DNA of 64,000 bases from Hermatobates lingyangjiaoensis. Its lineage: Eukaryota > Arthropoda > Insecta > Hemiptera > Hermatobatidae. The stretch spans positions 2,049,001 through 2,113,000 of the forward strand of contig JAPFBL010000003.1 of the NCBI GenBank assembly GCA_026182355.1, written 5' to 3'. Below are positions 1 to 11,459 of the stretch, in pieces; position 1 is the stretch's first letter; each line of letters starts with the position of its first letter. Below the pieces are notes generated by a model. The model was not told the origin of the DNA. It did no database searches and was given only the letters and a program-made list of their open reading frames with translations. Made by a program: the position numbers and the translations under genes.

Positions 1-254
1 AAATTAGGAAGCATTTAAACCTTGCAGCAGCCATTCCTAAAACTTAGTAGCTAACGAAGTGGCAAAATATTCCTGTCGGCACTGACATTTTTTTAAAATA
101 TTTTTAATATCAAATTTTATATTAATAAAAACTCTTATTCATTTTTTTGAATCATTCACTTTTTGATGAACTATATTATAAAAATACCTTAAAACTCTTC
201 ATAGGAACTTTTGAGTAATACTTGTTTAAAAAGTCGTGTAAATTCCCTAAAACT

Positions 255-1893
255 TTTTTACTTTACTATAAGTAAAGTATAGTGATCGTGAAAAAATTCG
301 ATCTCGAGATTTTGACGGAATTACATGTTTTGAGGTCCCAGAAGTCGTTTTATGACGTTTTTACGATGATGTCTGTGTGTGTGTGTGGGTGGGTGGGTGG
401 GTGGGTGGGTGAGTGTGTTAGCATTGCTTGTTACCACGCTACGGTCCAGAATCTTTCATGGATCAAGTTGATATTTTACAAAAAAATGGGCCTCATAAAG
501 ACGAAGATCCCTATTGTTTGCGAAGAATTATGCATGATGGGAAATCACTTTTTTTGCCAAAAACCGTTTTTTTTTAAAACATTTATTTCTCCTAAACTGA
601 TAACCCTAGACTTTTGAAATTATGACATTATCATTGAGGTTACAAATGGAACAAACGAAAAATATACTCAGAATTTTAAAACAACAGGAAAATTTTTTTT
701 TCAATAAAATGTAAAAATTTTGACTTATAATTCAATCTCAAACCTTGTGAGAGCGATACAAGCCATACTGTTTGACGAACAAAGATGAAACTATGCCTAT
801 AAGTAGAACATTATGTGTAAAATGAGTTGAAATATTTTTTTTCAAAATTACATTCGCTAAAGGGGCGTTACAGTACGATTTGTGTTTTCAGAAAATGTTT
901 TTTTGACGCTAAACGGCTCGTTAAAAAATAATGAAAATTTGACCAAAAATGGAACAAACAATTAGCAATTCATAAAAAAAAAATCATGAAGTTTCAATTA
1001 CGGGAAAGAGCTATAACGATATAAAAACTCTTTGTTTACCCTAGACTAAGAGATCACCTGCTATACTTGTCGAATTTTTTGTATTTTTTTACACTGTTTA
1101 CATTGACTTAGAAATTTTTTGAGCTAATCTACTGAGATAAAATTGATGTTTCTAATGGAAAAATGAAAATATATTATTGACTTATAAGAGATGTAAGAGG
1201 AATAATATTGTGCAGGTAAATGATAACACTCATTAAAAAAAAATTCGTATATATGTTATTTGACAAAGGGGAAGGAAAATGATCTTATTAAATACTAAGA
1301 AGCCATAAAATTCCCAGTATACTAATTCTGTTAAAAACCAAAAATGTAAAAGATAATTCAAAATATAAATCTTTCGTTTAAAGATTAATAACTGTAATTA
1401 TCGTACATCTTTAATTAACAAATCACCTTAAAACAACATTTTCTTCGCTGTTTAAGATGTTTTTCAGAGAAAAAAAGGGTATTTTACTGTTTCAAATTTG
1501 AAAATTTTACATTAATATTCAATGTAGAAGGATGTCAAGTAAACGATGTAAGAAATCTACTGGCTATTTGAACAATAGCCATGTTCTCTTGTAGGATAAT
1601 ATTTCGTTTCAAGAAATGTTCACATTGGTTTTTCAAAAATGTTATTACTGGTGTAGTTATACTAATGAAATTGTTTGCAAATAATAAATTATTTGTGATG
1701 TACAAAAATAAGCTTATAAATTGATATGTCCTTCAATCACTATCTGTACTACCACACGAATGCAATGCTAATAATTATATCCCATTTAGATATTTATGTT
1801 ATGCTTAAATAATACGTTGTGTTTTATATACTCAAGAAATTTGACATTGAGTTACTTATAGTAAAGTAGAGTGTAGGCCACTCCAGATTTTTT
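255..1893 (+). mobile_element. Family A repeat, short form, copy 1
   Basis: One end is TTTTTACTTTACTATAAGTA, a hairpin with 8-base arms, followed by GTATAGTGATCGTG. The other end is TAGTAAAGTAGAGTG followed by GGCCACTCCAGA. The ACTTTACTATAAGTAA block recurs inverted at the far end. Inside is a (GT)n/(GGGT)n tract at about 373-414. Four good copies occur in the window, two in each orientation. I cannot assign it to a known superfamily; no transposase or reverse transcriptase is visible. Confidence 0.85.
387..410 (+). other. GGGT x6 tract, predicted G-quadruplex
   Basis: Six GGG runs are each separated by one T, the classic parallel quadruplex pattern. The counterparts are 25355-25370 (plus, four runs), 16789-16807 (minus) and about 53366-53382 (minus) in the other Family A copies. 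Confidence 0.8.
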
Positions 1894-4800
1894 CTTTTTA
1901 AATAGCAAATATTTGCCATGTTTTTTTTTAAGTATTTATGTATAAGTATGTAAGTGTATAAGAATTATTGTTTTTTTTTTAAATGTCACTAGAAAATAAA
2001 TAGACAAGAGGATTCGAGTTGATACAACTGGTTTCTTGATCACAATAAAGTAATTGAAGTTCTTAAGTCGTTCATCATTAGGTAAATAATCTTGAATCAT
2101 ATTACATACTTCAATAACTAAGCCACTTCAATTAAAAGGTTTTGACTAATCCCAAGCAGTGATTTATTTGATGATGATAGATAGATAGAGAGAGAGAAAG
2201 AAAGAGAGTGAACTCTTATATATATACAGGCTTCAATCTCGACCACTATAAGGTAGACTGCTCAACCAGGTTCAATACCACTGTATTAGATGATTTGGCC
2301 CTAGGAAACACGTTAACATCTATTTTATACTGAATCTCGGTATGCACTTTGAACAGCTCGACCACCCTGAGCCCAGGAACCTATTCTAAACTTTTGAATA
2401 AACAATTTGTTGGCATGCACAGTAACTAAAAGACTACTTGCTCCTTGTTAGGTAAGTTAACGTCTAGGCTACATTGACCCTATGCATGCAGACTACACGT
2501 CTGGTAACCATGACCATAGGTATCCACTCTTACCTTTAGACCAGTGCAGCTGTAAGCAAGTGGCTATCTACTATATCCTCTGCAGGCACGCTAAATAGTA
2601 AATAAATTTGACCATACGTACATTGCAACTTTCAACTTATCTGATTGAATAAAGAAATAAATCTCTTCTGAGGAGTGTGTTTTGAGTTATATTAAGCATT
2701 AGTCTGTTTAGACCTAATTAAACATGATTATTGTAAAAGAAAATTACGGAAATGAAAGAAAAAATGGTTGATTTAGATTATTTATGATAAGTGAGTATGT
2801 GTGCATAAAGTGGTGCTTGATTTTACGAACAATATTGAATGAGACATGGAATAGAGGTATTTCTAGGTGAAATATACTTCCCATAAACATAAAGACAATG
2901 GACTACATTTCCACGTTTCTTTGATTCCGAGGCAAGCTGTTTTTTTTTTCAACAAAACGTTTCTTACTCCCACAGACATATTTAAATAAAAAATTGTAAA
3001 TGTGTTGTTGTTAGTATAGGTGTCAGCCATTTCGCAATGGCTCGATATTAAAGACCAAAGTGGGAGGGAGGAGAAAAGCATTGGACATGGATCTGCCTGA
3101 AGCCCACGCGCCATCTGGCAAAGGTCGACCTAGCGCTCTAGAGCAGGGCACCATACTTCTGATCCCATAGGTCTCCAAGCGTATTCATTGAAAATCTATG
3201 ATGTTCAAACATTGTTGTATCTATACTGCGTATGAATGCTTTCTTACAAAAATGGCGCTGACTGAACATATTTGTATAAAATTTCAAAATTAGCTCTCTA
3301 TCTTTTCGAAGTAAAATAGTTGAATGTTTCATTACAAATTCTTTCATTTTTCAATTTTTGATATATCTGAAATATGCGGCTATTATGTGAATTGTCATAA
3401 CTGGAATGACCTCAATAAAGAAATATTCAAGTGAGCCACACAAAACAGCACTGAAGGAGAAAGTCTGTATTGTTAACATTATAACGTTTACCCGCAGTAA
3501 TTGAGAATATTTTTCATTTAGGTGTTATATATTAATTTATGCCACTTTGGTCCATGTTATTTTAAATTATTATGTGCTCAAATTATATCTTTATAATATG
3601 TTTATGTGAGCAAAGGTTTCAGATGTTTTAGTATATTTCAGCCCTTAAGGTGATAGAAGCCAGTTGACTTCTTCAGATTATTAAACTTGGTTTCTTTAAT
3701 TTGTTAGTCATCTTTAGGGGAGATATATTTCATCAATTAATTTTTTGCAGTTGTTTGAGTCAAAAACTTTAATATTGCTTAAGGCAAATGTTAAGTTATT
3801 AATTTTATACAACTTTAATAGATATATAATGGATGAGAATGATACGTTTCAATTATTTTGAAACAACTATAAAGCTACATATATTTGTCAGTACATGGAA
3901 CAATTAGTGATAACTGATAAAATGAATATACTTACATTAAAATAAATAAAAGCATTAAATTATTGACTATTGGTTTTATGATACTAGTAGCATCCAGTTT
4001 GATGATACTTGTAGCATAGAAATAGATACACGTTTGCTGCAATAAAACTCAATTAATATTAATCTGATTGTCAACGAGTTTAATATTATATTTACTTGAA
4101 GTAAAGTTCAATACAGATTTGTTTGTTTCTATAATACTAGCATATTAAAATATTAAAATTGTTTATAGAGCATCTACCTCGAATTGGTATTATGAAAAAA
4201 TCTAAAACTTTGGACTATTTCAAGAGAAAATTTAGAGATTAAACGCAAAACTCAACCTGGGAATGGAATCTAATCTACTAGTCAGATTTTTTTTACATAT
4301 GCTAAACATTTTTGCAACAGTAACAAACAAACAAAATGCATTAAAATATAAAGAATTTCTTAAAAATCGTGTAAAAATTTTAATGAGTTCTTTAAAATGC
4401 AAAAAGTAAAAATATTTATCATTATTGTATTTTAAATGCTATGTGGGTTTGCATTTATCGTTCTAAACATGATTGTACGTGTTCTTTGCTAAGGTTACAC
4501 ATCGACCTCCAGTCTATTTGCTTATTTGGTTAAAAAATTAGGTTAAAATAATGTAGGTGCACTTTTTATAAATGGTGGTTATAATATATAGTGATCGTGA
4601 AAATAATAATATCGAATTTTTGACGTTTTGAAGTCCACTGAAGCCATTTTGATTAAGTTTACCCTCCTAAAGTTGTTTGGGACCAATTGAGTGTGCAGTA
4701 AGCCATCTACATGTCGGTCAGTTTAACAGATCTTAAAGCTCTTTATTGTTATACAATGAACCTCATCATTTTTATGATAAATTGAATAAAAATTTATAAT

Positions 4801-5339
4801 AATAAATTTCATTCTAATTTTAATTTACTTTGCTGATTAACCGTATTATAAATTATTATTATTATTATTAATAATAATAATTAATGAAATTATGAATTAT
4901 TTTATAATTAATTTATTTTGAATTATTAACTTTATTATAAATTAATTGCTTTAAATTCCGAACTAACACTGCCTTAATATGAATATTAAAATATAAGTTT
5001 AAAATTTCCCAATTTGATTATTGGATAAATAAATATTTCTATATTTAAATAAACAAATAAGAACCACTATTAAGTGACATGTGTTGTTGGTTCTATGATA
5101 ACACTGATAACATTATTGTTATAATTGGTAGAATTAGATAGTCAATTTAAAATATATCAAGAACTAAATATATAATCAATGAGCTCGATAACACAACAAC
5201 TTTGTTTCATTCAAAGTAATATTTGTCCATAATCCACTATCCATAATTTCTGTTTAAAATTTCTTTTTCAATATTCTCAGAATAGTAGTATGATATATGA
5301 AAATTAGTAGATCTTGTTAAAGGTCTTTTCAAAACGGTT
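1894..5339. other. AT-rich stretch without recognisable genes
   Basis: Besides a GATA/GA-rich tract (about 2175-2215) and the Family A-like fragment at 4576, only short unsupported frames occur. 2860-3350 is somewhat GC-richer with two small minus frames, without motifs. A palindromic ATT repeat lies at about 4853-4890. Confidence 0.6.
4576..4700 (+). repeat. Short Family A-like fragment
   Basis: TATAGTGATCGTGAAAATAA followed by TTTTTGACGTTTTGAAGTCC resembles the first 100 bases of Family A. Similarity then fades. Confidence 0.45.
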
Positions 5340-5600
5340 TATTGCGAACGTTAGCAGAGTGTTGCTGCAGCTCGCCAAGACATGTGTGATGCGTGGGTGT
5401 TGGACTTGGCCGAGCCAGTGGTCATGGGTTGCTAACAACGGCCGTGGAGACGAGCTCCAAGGCTAGGGCCGACTTGCCCACTTTCCCCTGCGATTCACCC
5501 GTTCTGCCCATTTCCTGCGCTAAATCGTAGTTAGCACACAGCCTTATTGTCTGTACCTCCCTGCACTAACCCACTCAATAAAGCGACTAGTCGAATCAAC
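5340..5600 (+). other. GC-rich island, possible terminal exon
   Basis: GC content is far above the flanks. After an AACGTTAG acceptor-like site a + frame reads QSVAAARQDMCDAWVLDLAE and then PVVMGC before a stop near 5434. CAATAAAG follows at about 5575. This would fit the last exon and 3' UTR of an unknown gene, but one frame of about 26 codons is weak evidence. A promoter-like CpG region or an unlisted repeat is equally possible. Confidence 0.2.
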
Positions 5601-6096
5601 TCAACCTTTTACTTTCCAGTCCTGGCTTATTACTTTCTTAGCTTACAGCTTCATTATAGCCATCCTCACGCATTTACCTTGCGTTCTGTAGAAAAGTATT
5701 GATTTTATTTTATTAGAAATTCTTTCATAAAGGGGCGGAAAGTGTGACTCAGGAGGGAAATTTGACAAGCCTTTGGTGATTAACATATGTCAGTACTGGT
5801 ATATTTGGAGATATAAAATCTCATCTCGTTAGAGAAATACAATATTGCCTAGGAAATCAGTGTCAGAGCTATAGCTTTCTAGCAGACCCTCAAATATAAC
5901 AAATTATACTATTATGTGTTCTTATTGAATAACCATGTTGTTATACATGAAATGACTCGTTTTTTCATAGTATATTTGTACACTGTGTCTACATTTAACT
6001 GCATAAAGTAGTTTACTTTGTGACTCTGTTAATACCTTTTTCTTTTAGCAAACGCTTTTTAGTCTGCATCTATTTCCATTTGACACTGCAAGGGAA

Positions 6097-6220
6097 GTGT
6101 CAAATTTCGACATGTCAAATCGACTTTTGTCCAGACAAATTTCGTCTAAAGGATTAGACGACTGTCTTTAGACGAAATTTGTCTGGACAAAAGTCGATTC
6201 GACATGTCGAAATTTGACAC
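6097..6220. repeat. Foldback element 1: near-perfect inverted repeat
   Basis: The left arm starts GTGTCAAATTTCGACATGTC and continues to about 6152. The right arm ends CGACATGTCGAAATTTGACAC. The spacer is about 14 bases and the arms are about 55 bp with one or two differences. It would form a very stable hairpin. Confidence 0.85.
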
Positions 6221-6233
6221 ATATTTAACATAT

Positions 6234-6408
6234 AATATACCGTCTTACCTCGTACACTGCTCCTGTAGTTCTAGGACCGGTTTCGTGTGCCACCCATTAT
6301 CTACAAGAACTTGTTGAACTAAGATCTTCTTAGTTCTTGTTGAAGATGGGTGACACCCGAAACCGGTCCGAGAGCTACAGCAGCAGTGTACGAGGTAAGA
6401 CAGTATAT
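6234..6408. repeat. Foldback element 2: inverted repeat with 25-bp near-perfect ends
   Basis: Starts near AATATACCGTCTTACCTCGT and ends with its complement ACGAGGTAAGACAGTATATT. Inner arms share GGACCGGTTTCG and its complement CGAAACCGGTCC. It lies 13 bases from foldback 1 and has unrelated arms. Confidence 0.85.
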
Positions 6409-7552
6409 TATACTCGTATGTTTAATATTAATTTACACATTATTGTCATAACGGTTCTATGACTTTAACAAGGATTTTGTTTAAATAGAGATTACATTTA
6501 AGAGAACTAAAAGAGCTCTACAGAGCTATTTGTAATAGTTTTATCTCATTTTTGGATTTTACAGGTTCCAGAAATTTGAACATTTCTTTCCATCCATCTC
6601 TCATGATTTAGAACGCAGTTGTATCTGGCTAACCAGTGTACATATATCTTTTATCAGACGAAAAGTAATAGTTGAAGAGCAATACAATCGCCCTACCTGT
6701 TCATTATATATATTTTATTCAAACATCACAAGCTCTGACAAACTAACTTATCCGTTTTGCATTTATTTATTTACATTCTGATCAAAATCATTTACTGCAC
6801 AAGGTATATTTTTATTACCATAGCATTAATAAATTCATACTAAACTAATAAACAGCAATTACACATAATAATAATGTTGAAAATAATTAAATCAAACAAG
6901 ATTCAGTCAGTAGAAAATAATTGAACTGTAACATAATGATGTGTAATTTTACTTGATGTTTTATCACCTTTTTAACATTCTTTATGAGGCAATTAAACAA
7001 ATCTTCACTGCTATACGTATGTAGTTTATTCGTGTTCTTAAAACTGAGTAATGGTCACATATTTCCTACTACTTTATTTATTAAACAAGATTGAAATGCT
7101 TACGGTTGATAGATGATCGGTTTAATATCTAAAAACTTATTTATTTTACCAGCTGTGTAAATTACATTTTTACTGAAAATGTAAGTTTTCAGTTTATTAT
7201 TTAATTGCTTTTTGGTCAGTTAAGACTTCTTTCAATTTGATTGCATTGACTATCTTTAAAGATTTATCTCCGTTCTCACAGTTTCCAAGAGCATCATATC
7301 CAGTCAAAGAGTCGCTTCTAAGTCGCTTTTACCATTTTATGTAACTTTGAAGTCATAGTCAAGCAGCTACTAGATTAAATCACCTAGTGCTTCCAGAGGT
7401 CTTCCTTTAGACTTCAAATTTACAAGTGGTTTATGGTCTGATATTTTAATAAATGGCTTTTCAATTAGGTAATGTTGCCTGTATACAATACTTCCTTTGT
7501 TGCAAAACATCATAATTATATTACTTTTCTTCTCATCTGACCTAGTATTAGG

Positions 7553-7869
7553 TTCGGTTGCAGTGGCAGTCCCACAAGGGAACACACGTAGGCCGAGCAT
7601 TGGCCCTTTGTGATACCACACAATGATGATTGATTCTACAGTGGGAGTCCCAAATTTTGCCTAACTCAAATTTATTTAGAGTAGGGATCTTTAACGAGTA
7701 CCTGACATTGTACAGGCTCGGGACCGACGGTTTAACGTCCTTCTCCGAGGGACGACGTGCTCAGATTTATTCACCTCCCGCGTGAATAAATCGAGGGCCA
7801 GGTGAGAATTGAACCCCGGTCCTATCAGTTCTGAGGCGAGCACGTAACCACTGAGCTAGCCTGGCCCCT
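7553..7869 (-). mobile_element. tRNA-headed SINE with 14-bp target duplication
   Basis: Read on the minus strand, the element opens with a tRNA-like head: an A box (TAGCTCAGTGG, about 7849-7859) and a B box (GGGTTCAATTC, about 7806-7816). A body of about 240 bp follows and ends near CTGCAACCGAA. Target duplications flank it: TGACCTAGTATTAG at 7539-7552 and TGACCTAGTGTTAG at 7870-7883, 13 of 14 identical. It sits inside the RNase H region of the Ty3/gypsy relic. Removing it with one target copy restores the reading frame, so it is younger than the host copy. Two relatives lie elsewhere in the window. Confidence 0.85.
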
Positions 7870-7925
7870 TGACCTAGTGTTAGCTTTTGAGATGTAACCT
7901 GTTTTCATTTAGTTATGTACATTTT

Positions 7926-8296
7926 CAAATATACCATGATAATGCAGAATAGATCGATGTTTTCAAACATGGAGCTCTTTCCTATTTTTTACGAGAAACC
8001 AACTGCATCCTCACGAATGAGAAAAACGAGGCAGTCCTTATGAAGTACGTAATGCAGTCTACAAGAGAAACTCTTGAATAAGACAGGCAGTAGCCACATC
8101 AGATTAATAGATGTCCGTCTTTGACGGACTGCCACCCAAGTCAGTAAGTACGCAAACGAGGGATTTTCGACTCCCGGACTCCGACCCAAACTAACCATTG
8201 CCTAGTTGTGCCTCTCTTAGTTCATGCCATGAGGGAACAACTTCCCAGGCATGTTAAGCCCCCCCACCACGACAAGGTGAAGGCACATCGGGGGGG
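7926..8296 (-). mobile_element. Repeat B copy 1 (non-LTR-like, shortened)
   Basis: It matches both ends of the 985-bp element at 55511-56495 in the same orientation but lacks most of its middle. On the minus strand it starts with a C run followed by GATGTGCCTTCACC and ends in an AT-rich tract around 7926. It also lies in the Ty3/gypsy relic. No coding capacity is seen, and the short open frames here are chance. Confidence 0.6.
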
Positions 8297-8931
8297 TTTA
8301 GTAAAGCATCCCTTAAGGTTGTCTTCATACTCTCCCAGACTTAGTCCACTTGCATCTGTTTCTATAACTAGGTCTTTTTGTTTCCATCAAAAATGGTTAA
8401 GATTGTGTCGAACATAGATATCGTTTGATTTTTTGAAAACAATTTCACATGTGATGGCCCGAACAACTTGATCATACTCTCAAATAATTATATAATAGAA
8501 ATAATGAAAACAATTATTTATAAATTTATGATAAAAATTAAACTTTTCTAAGGATTGGTAATTTATTTTCCTTGCTATAGTACTTGGGAATTCCTTAATT
8601 CCATTGGCATTGCCATTAATGGAATAGATTTTACCATTTTCAATTTCATGACCTAACATGTTGAAGTAAAGTGGGAAAACACATTTTATTTATTTCAACT
8701 TAATCCCTTTTAAATGCATTAAAAGCTTATAATATATCCTCAAGTTGGACTTTCAAAATAAATCAAACTTACTGAAGTTTCTAAGTCAAATGATTTAGAA
8801 AACATCAAAATATCATCTATGTAATTTACACAAAATGTTTTCAGCTTATACTTACTGAGTATTTCAGCCAATGTTCTTTGGGAAGTAGCCGATGAGTACT
8901 TACAACCAATTGGAAGTACTTTCCTTTGCAA

Positions 8932-11459
8932 GAGTCTTTCCTGAGTTGTAATTGCAGTTTTCTCTCCGTCATTCCCCTAATCAGTAAAGATCGTGAGCTG
9001 AATTAATATCTAATTCAGCTAATGCCGTAAACTAACTACAGACACCAACATTTACTAACAGATGTTCTATTCTGGAAAATGATGGAGCTTCAGGCATAAC
9101 CAGATAGTTTAATTTCAATAATCTAGACATAAAACCTATTCTTCTTTCATCATCTTTCGTGAAAGCTAATAAGAACTTGATTTTCTTCAAATACCAACCA
9201 TATTATATGGTTTCTTCAAAACATTTATTTTCCTTCAGTTTAATTTTATACATTGAATCTCATCAATCTCACATCAATTTATTTGTAACAAAGATAATTT
9301 GTATTTCTTCTGTAATTCACCCAGTATCTCCTTTTTTTCATCGCCCAATTTATAAAAATACTTACCACAAATCCTTACAAAAAAGTGTTTTTATTCTGTT
9401 ATAATCAAGATTATCACAACACCTTATCGTCACATTGTTCACATTACATAGTTTAGAATTTATTTTCTTTTTTAATCTTTAGATTTTCATCATATATTAT
9501 TTAAAGTTGTTTATTTCACCCAATATAAGTTATAACAAAATCATGATTCTTTACAAATACCATCTCTAATACACATTTACCTTTTAATTAATGGCATAAA
9601 GATTCTTTGTTCCAATACTCAGTTCATAATCTGAGTAAAGAATCTTGGATAAAGAAACAGCTAACGAATATTGAGATATTAGTTTATTAATGTAACTCTA
9701 AGAAAATACAACTGAAACCACATACAGCATTAAACAATATTTCCTGGAATAATAGAATACATTAACAGTTAATATTGACAGTCAAAAAATAACAAATTAT
9801 GGAACTAATGACCCAAATAGGTAAATTAGTATAAATCGTATTAATTTACTTAAAAATAGAAATTTACCTCGCATTTCGTTCTAAAAGAATATAAGTTTGT
9901 CGTGTGCTACTGCTATGAGATACAATCTCCGATGAGTGATGCACTTGATAAGCCTTATCTGCACTGAGCTATATTTATACCTTTCATGGGCTTCAATTTG
10001 TTTTTTTTTTTTTAATAAATGCTTTACATTTGCAATTATATAAAATATTAGTTCTCTCTCTGCAATATTGGTCGATATTAAAACGAGACGAGTAAGCTTA
10101 TAAATACTATAAGAACAAATGATAATTTTCAGAATAACAATAAAACAACAATTATCTTGTGTAGATATGGATTTGTATTATTATATTCAGGAAGTAATTT
10201 CTTAGTAGGTTATATAATGTAGATTATATTTTGTGGGTTATACAATCTTATTATTAATTTTATTTTTAATCATACATGTTTCATTTCGTAACTAATTTGT
10301 ATAGTTGCCTTAAACTAGCACAATGCTGGTGAAGCCAAGTATGAAGGATTCCTTTAAAGGGCATTGCCTTTGGATCACTGCGTTGTCAAGACTCAGATTC
10401 TATAATTTGAATAAATTTGGGACAAAATACTTTTCTTTTTTTGGGAGGGGCAAGATAATGGTTTCAGGTCTCCAGAACGATCAATTTAATAAGAGTTTAG
10501 TTTAGTTTAACAGGAAGTTTGTTTTTTAGATCAATGATTAGAGATAAACGTCACGATTGTAAGTATAGGCAGAAATTTAAGAATAAGTATGACTATAATA
10601 CTTGTTCCTTATTTGGTGAAATAAGTTTGAAATGAAAGTGGTTTTGAGGAACTGAGCGTAGAATTGATATATGCATTGCTGGGAGTAAAGTGCTTCCTAG
10701 TTATCCGTTAAGGAAGATAAGCAGTGGCTTACCATACCTGGCAAACAAGTAACGGTGGTCAGTTTGAAGGCCGCTTCCCGTTCTAGCTGTCCTTGGCCCT
10801 TCAAAGTCATCGCCATTCTGATCCATCTTCCCATACCCTTCGCCAAACTCCACAACTCCATTCTGTTCCTTTTTTGTATCTTGAATGTGTTATTGCGTTT
10901 CACCAATGACCTTGTTTAACTTGTGAGGGCTGATATTAGTTTAGTTTAGGCTAAAGTTTACTTTGCTTTACTTCAGGCGTCACATTTACCTAAATCTAAG
11001 TAACAGTTCTGTTCGAAGCACCCTATCAGTTACTTTTGTTTGTAACATTACTGGCCATGTAATTGTTTTTCAGTAACAATGTCCTCTATTGTTGAGGTTG
11101 TAGTGGTACACAAAAAAACACCTATCTTGAAACAGTTTTGAATTGTTTCTTCCAATAACCTTTGATTTATGAGTCAGATAGCTCGTCACAACTGGTAATC
11201 TGGTACAGTAACTGAAACTGAGTGATAAATAGCAGAAAACTGAGGGCGAAATAACAAAATCTCATCTCTTGCTTTGCCAAACAAAGATTATCTATAAAAT
11301 AAGATCCCGATAAAATCTGGCTGGGCATTTTCACTGGAGTCGAAATTTGATAACAATAACCAATGTTCTGATCACAATGAATGATATACTTGTAATGCAT
11401 ATTGTAGGTTGGGGGGGGAATCAGGAATTTTGATAATATTAACCGATAGATAACATTAT
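8932..11459. other. No gene recognised beyond the Ty3 end and one candidate exon
   Basis: Past the Ty3/gypsy relic (to about 9150) the sequence is AT-rich with no coding motif, apart from the candidate exon at 10738-10862. The minus frame at 11167-11514 partly overlaps the long inverted repeat and has no family I recognise. Confidence 0.5.
10738..10862 (-). CDS. Candidate minus-strand exon or gene fragment, unrecognised
   Basis: On the minus strand a frame without an early ATG is open from a TAA near 10894 to a TAA near 10700. Its product reads NGVVEFGEGYGKMDQNGDD, then FEGPRTARTGSG and TDHRYLFAR, a hydrophilic mix unlike the chance frames around it. A GTATGG donor follows at 10737 going down. 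The acceptor is poor: AACAG just before the Asn codon, or TTCAAG 17 bases earlier. The GC content is raised locally. It could be an isolated exon, a pseudogene scrap or part of an unknown mobile element. Confidence 0.25.

Larger units (their letters stand above)
7370..9150 (-). pseudogene. Ty3/gypsy pol relic (reverse transcriptase to RNase H), interrupted
   Basis: Translated pieces line up in pol order going down the minus strand. About 9150-8940 gives KLNYLVMPEAPSFSRIEHLL followed by FTALAELDINSAH, the start of a Ty3/gypsy reverse transcriptase. 8931-8740 gives SATSQRTLAEIL and the active-site box YIDDILMFSKSFD. About 8690-8580 gives LGHEIENGKIYS and a KEFPK end. 7925-7870 plus 7538-7370 gives YISKAN, then HYLIEKPFIKISDHKPL, the RNase H region. 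Stop codons and frame changes interrupt it, and two later insertions split it (a SINE at 7553-7869 and a second repeat at about 7926-8296). No LTRs, protease or integrase were found. It is dead. Confidence 0.85.

Noticed and set aside
282..617. 111-codon frame at the start of the window, with a relative at 53304-53486
   Set aside because: It lies in Family A, is mostly Gly/Trp/Val from the GGGT tract, and is broken in other copies.
7806..7869. A real tRNA gene
   Set aside because: The A and B boxes belong to a SINE head with target duplications and two relatives. The region is not a clean tRNA cloverleaf.
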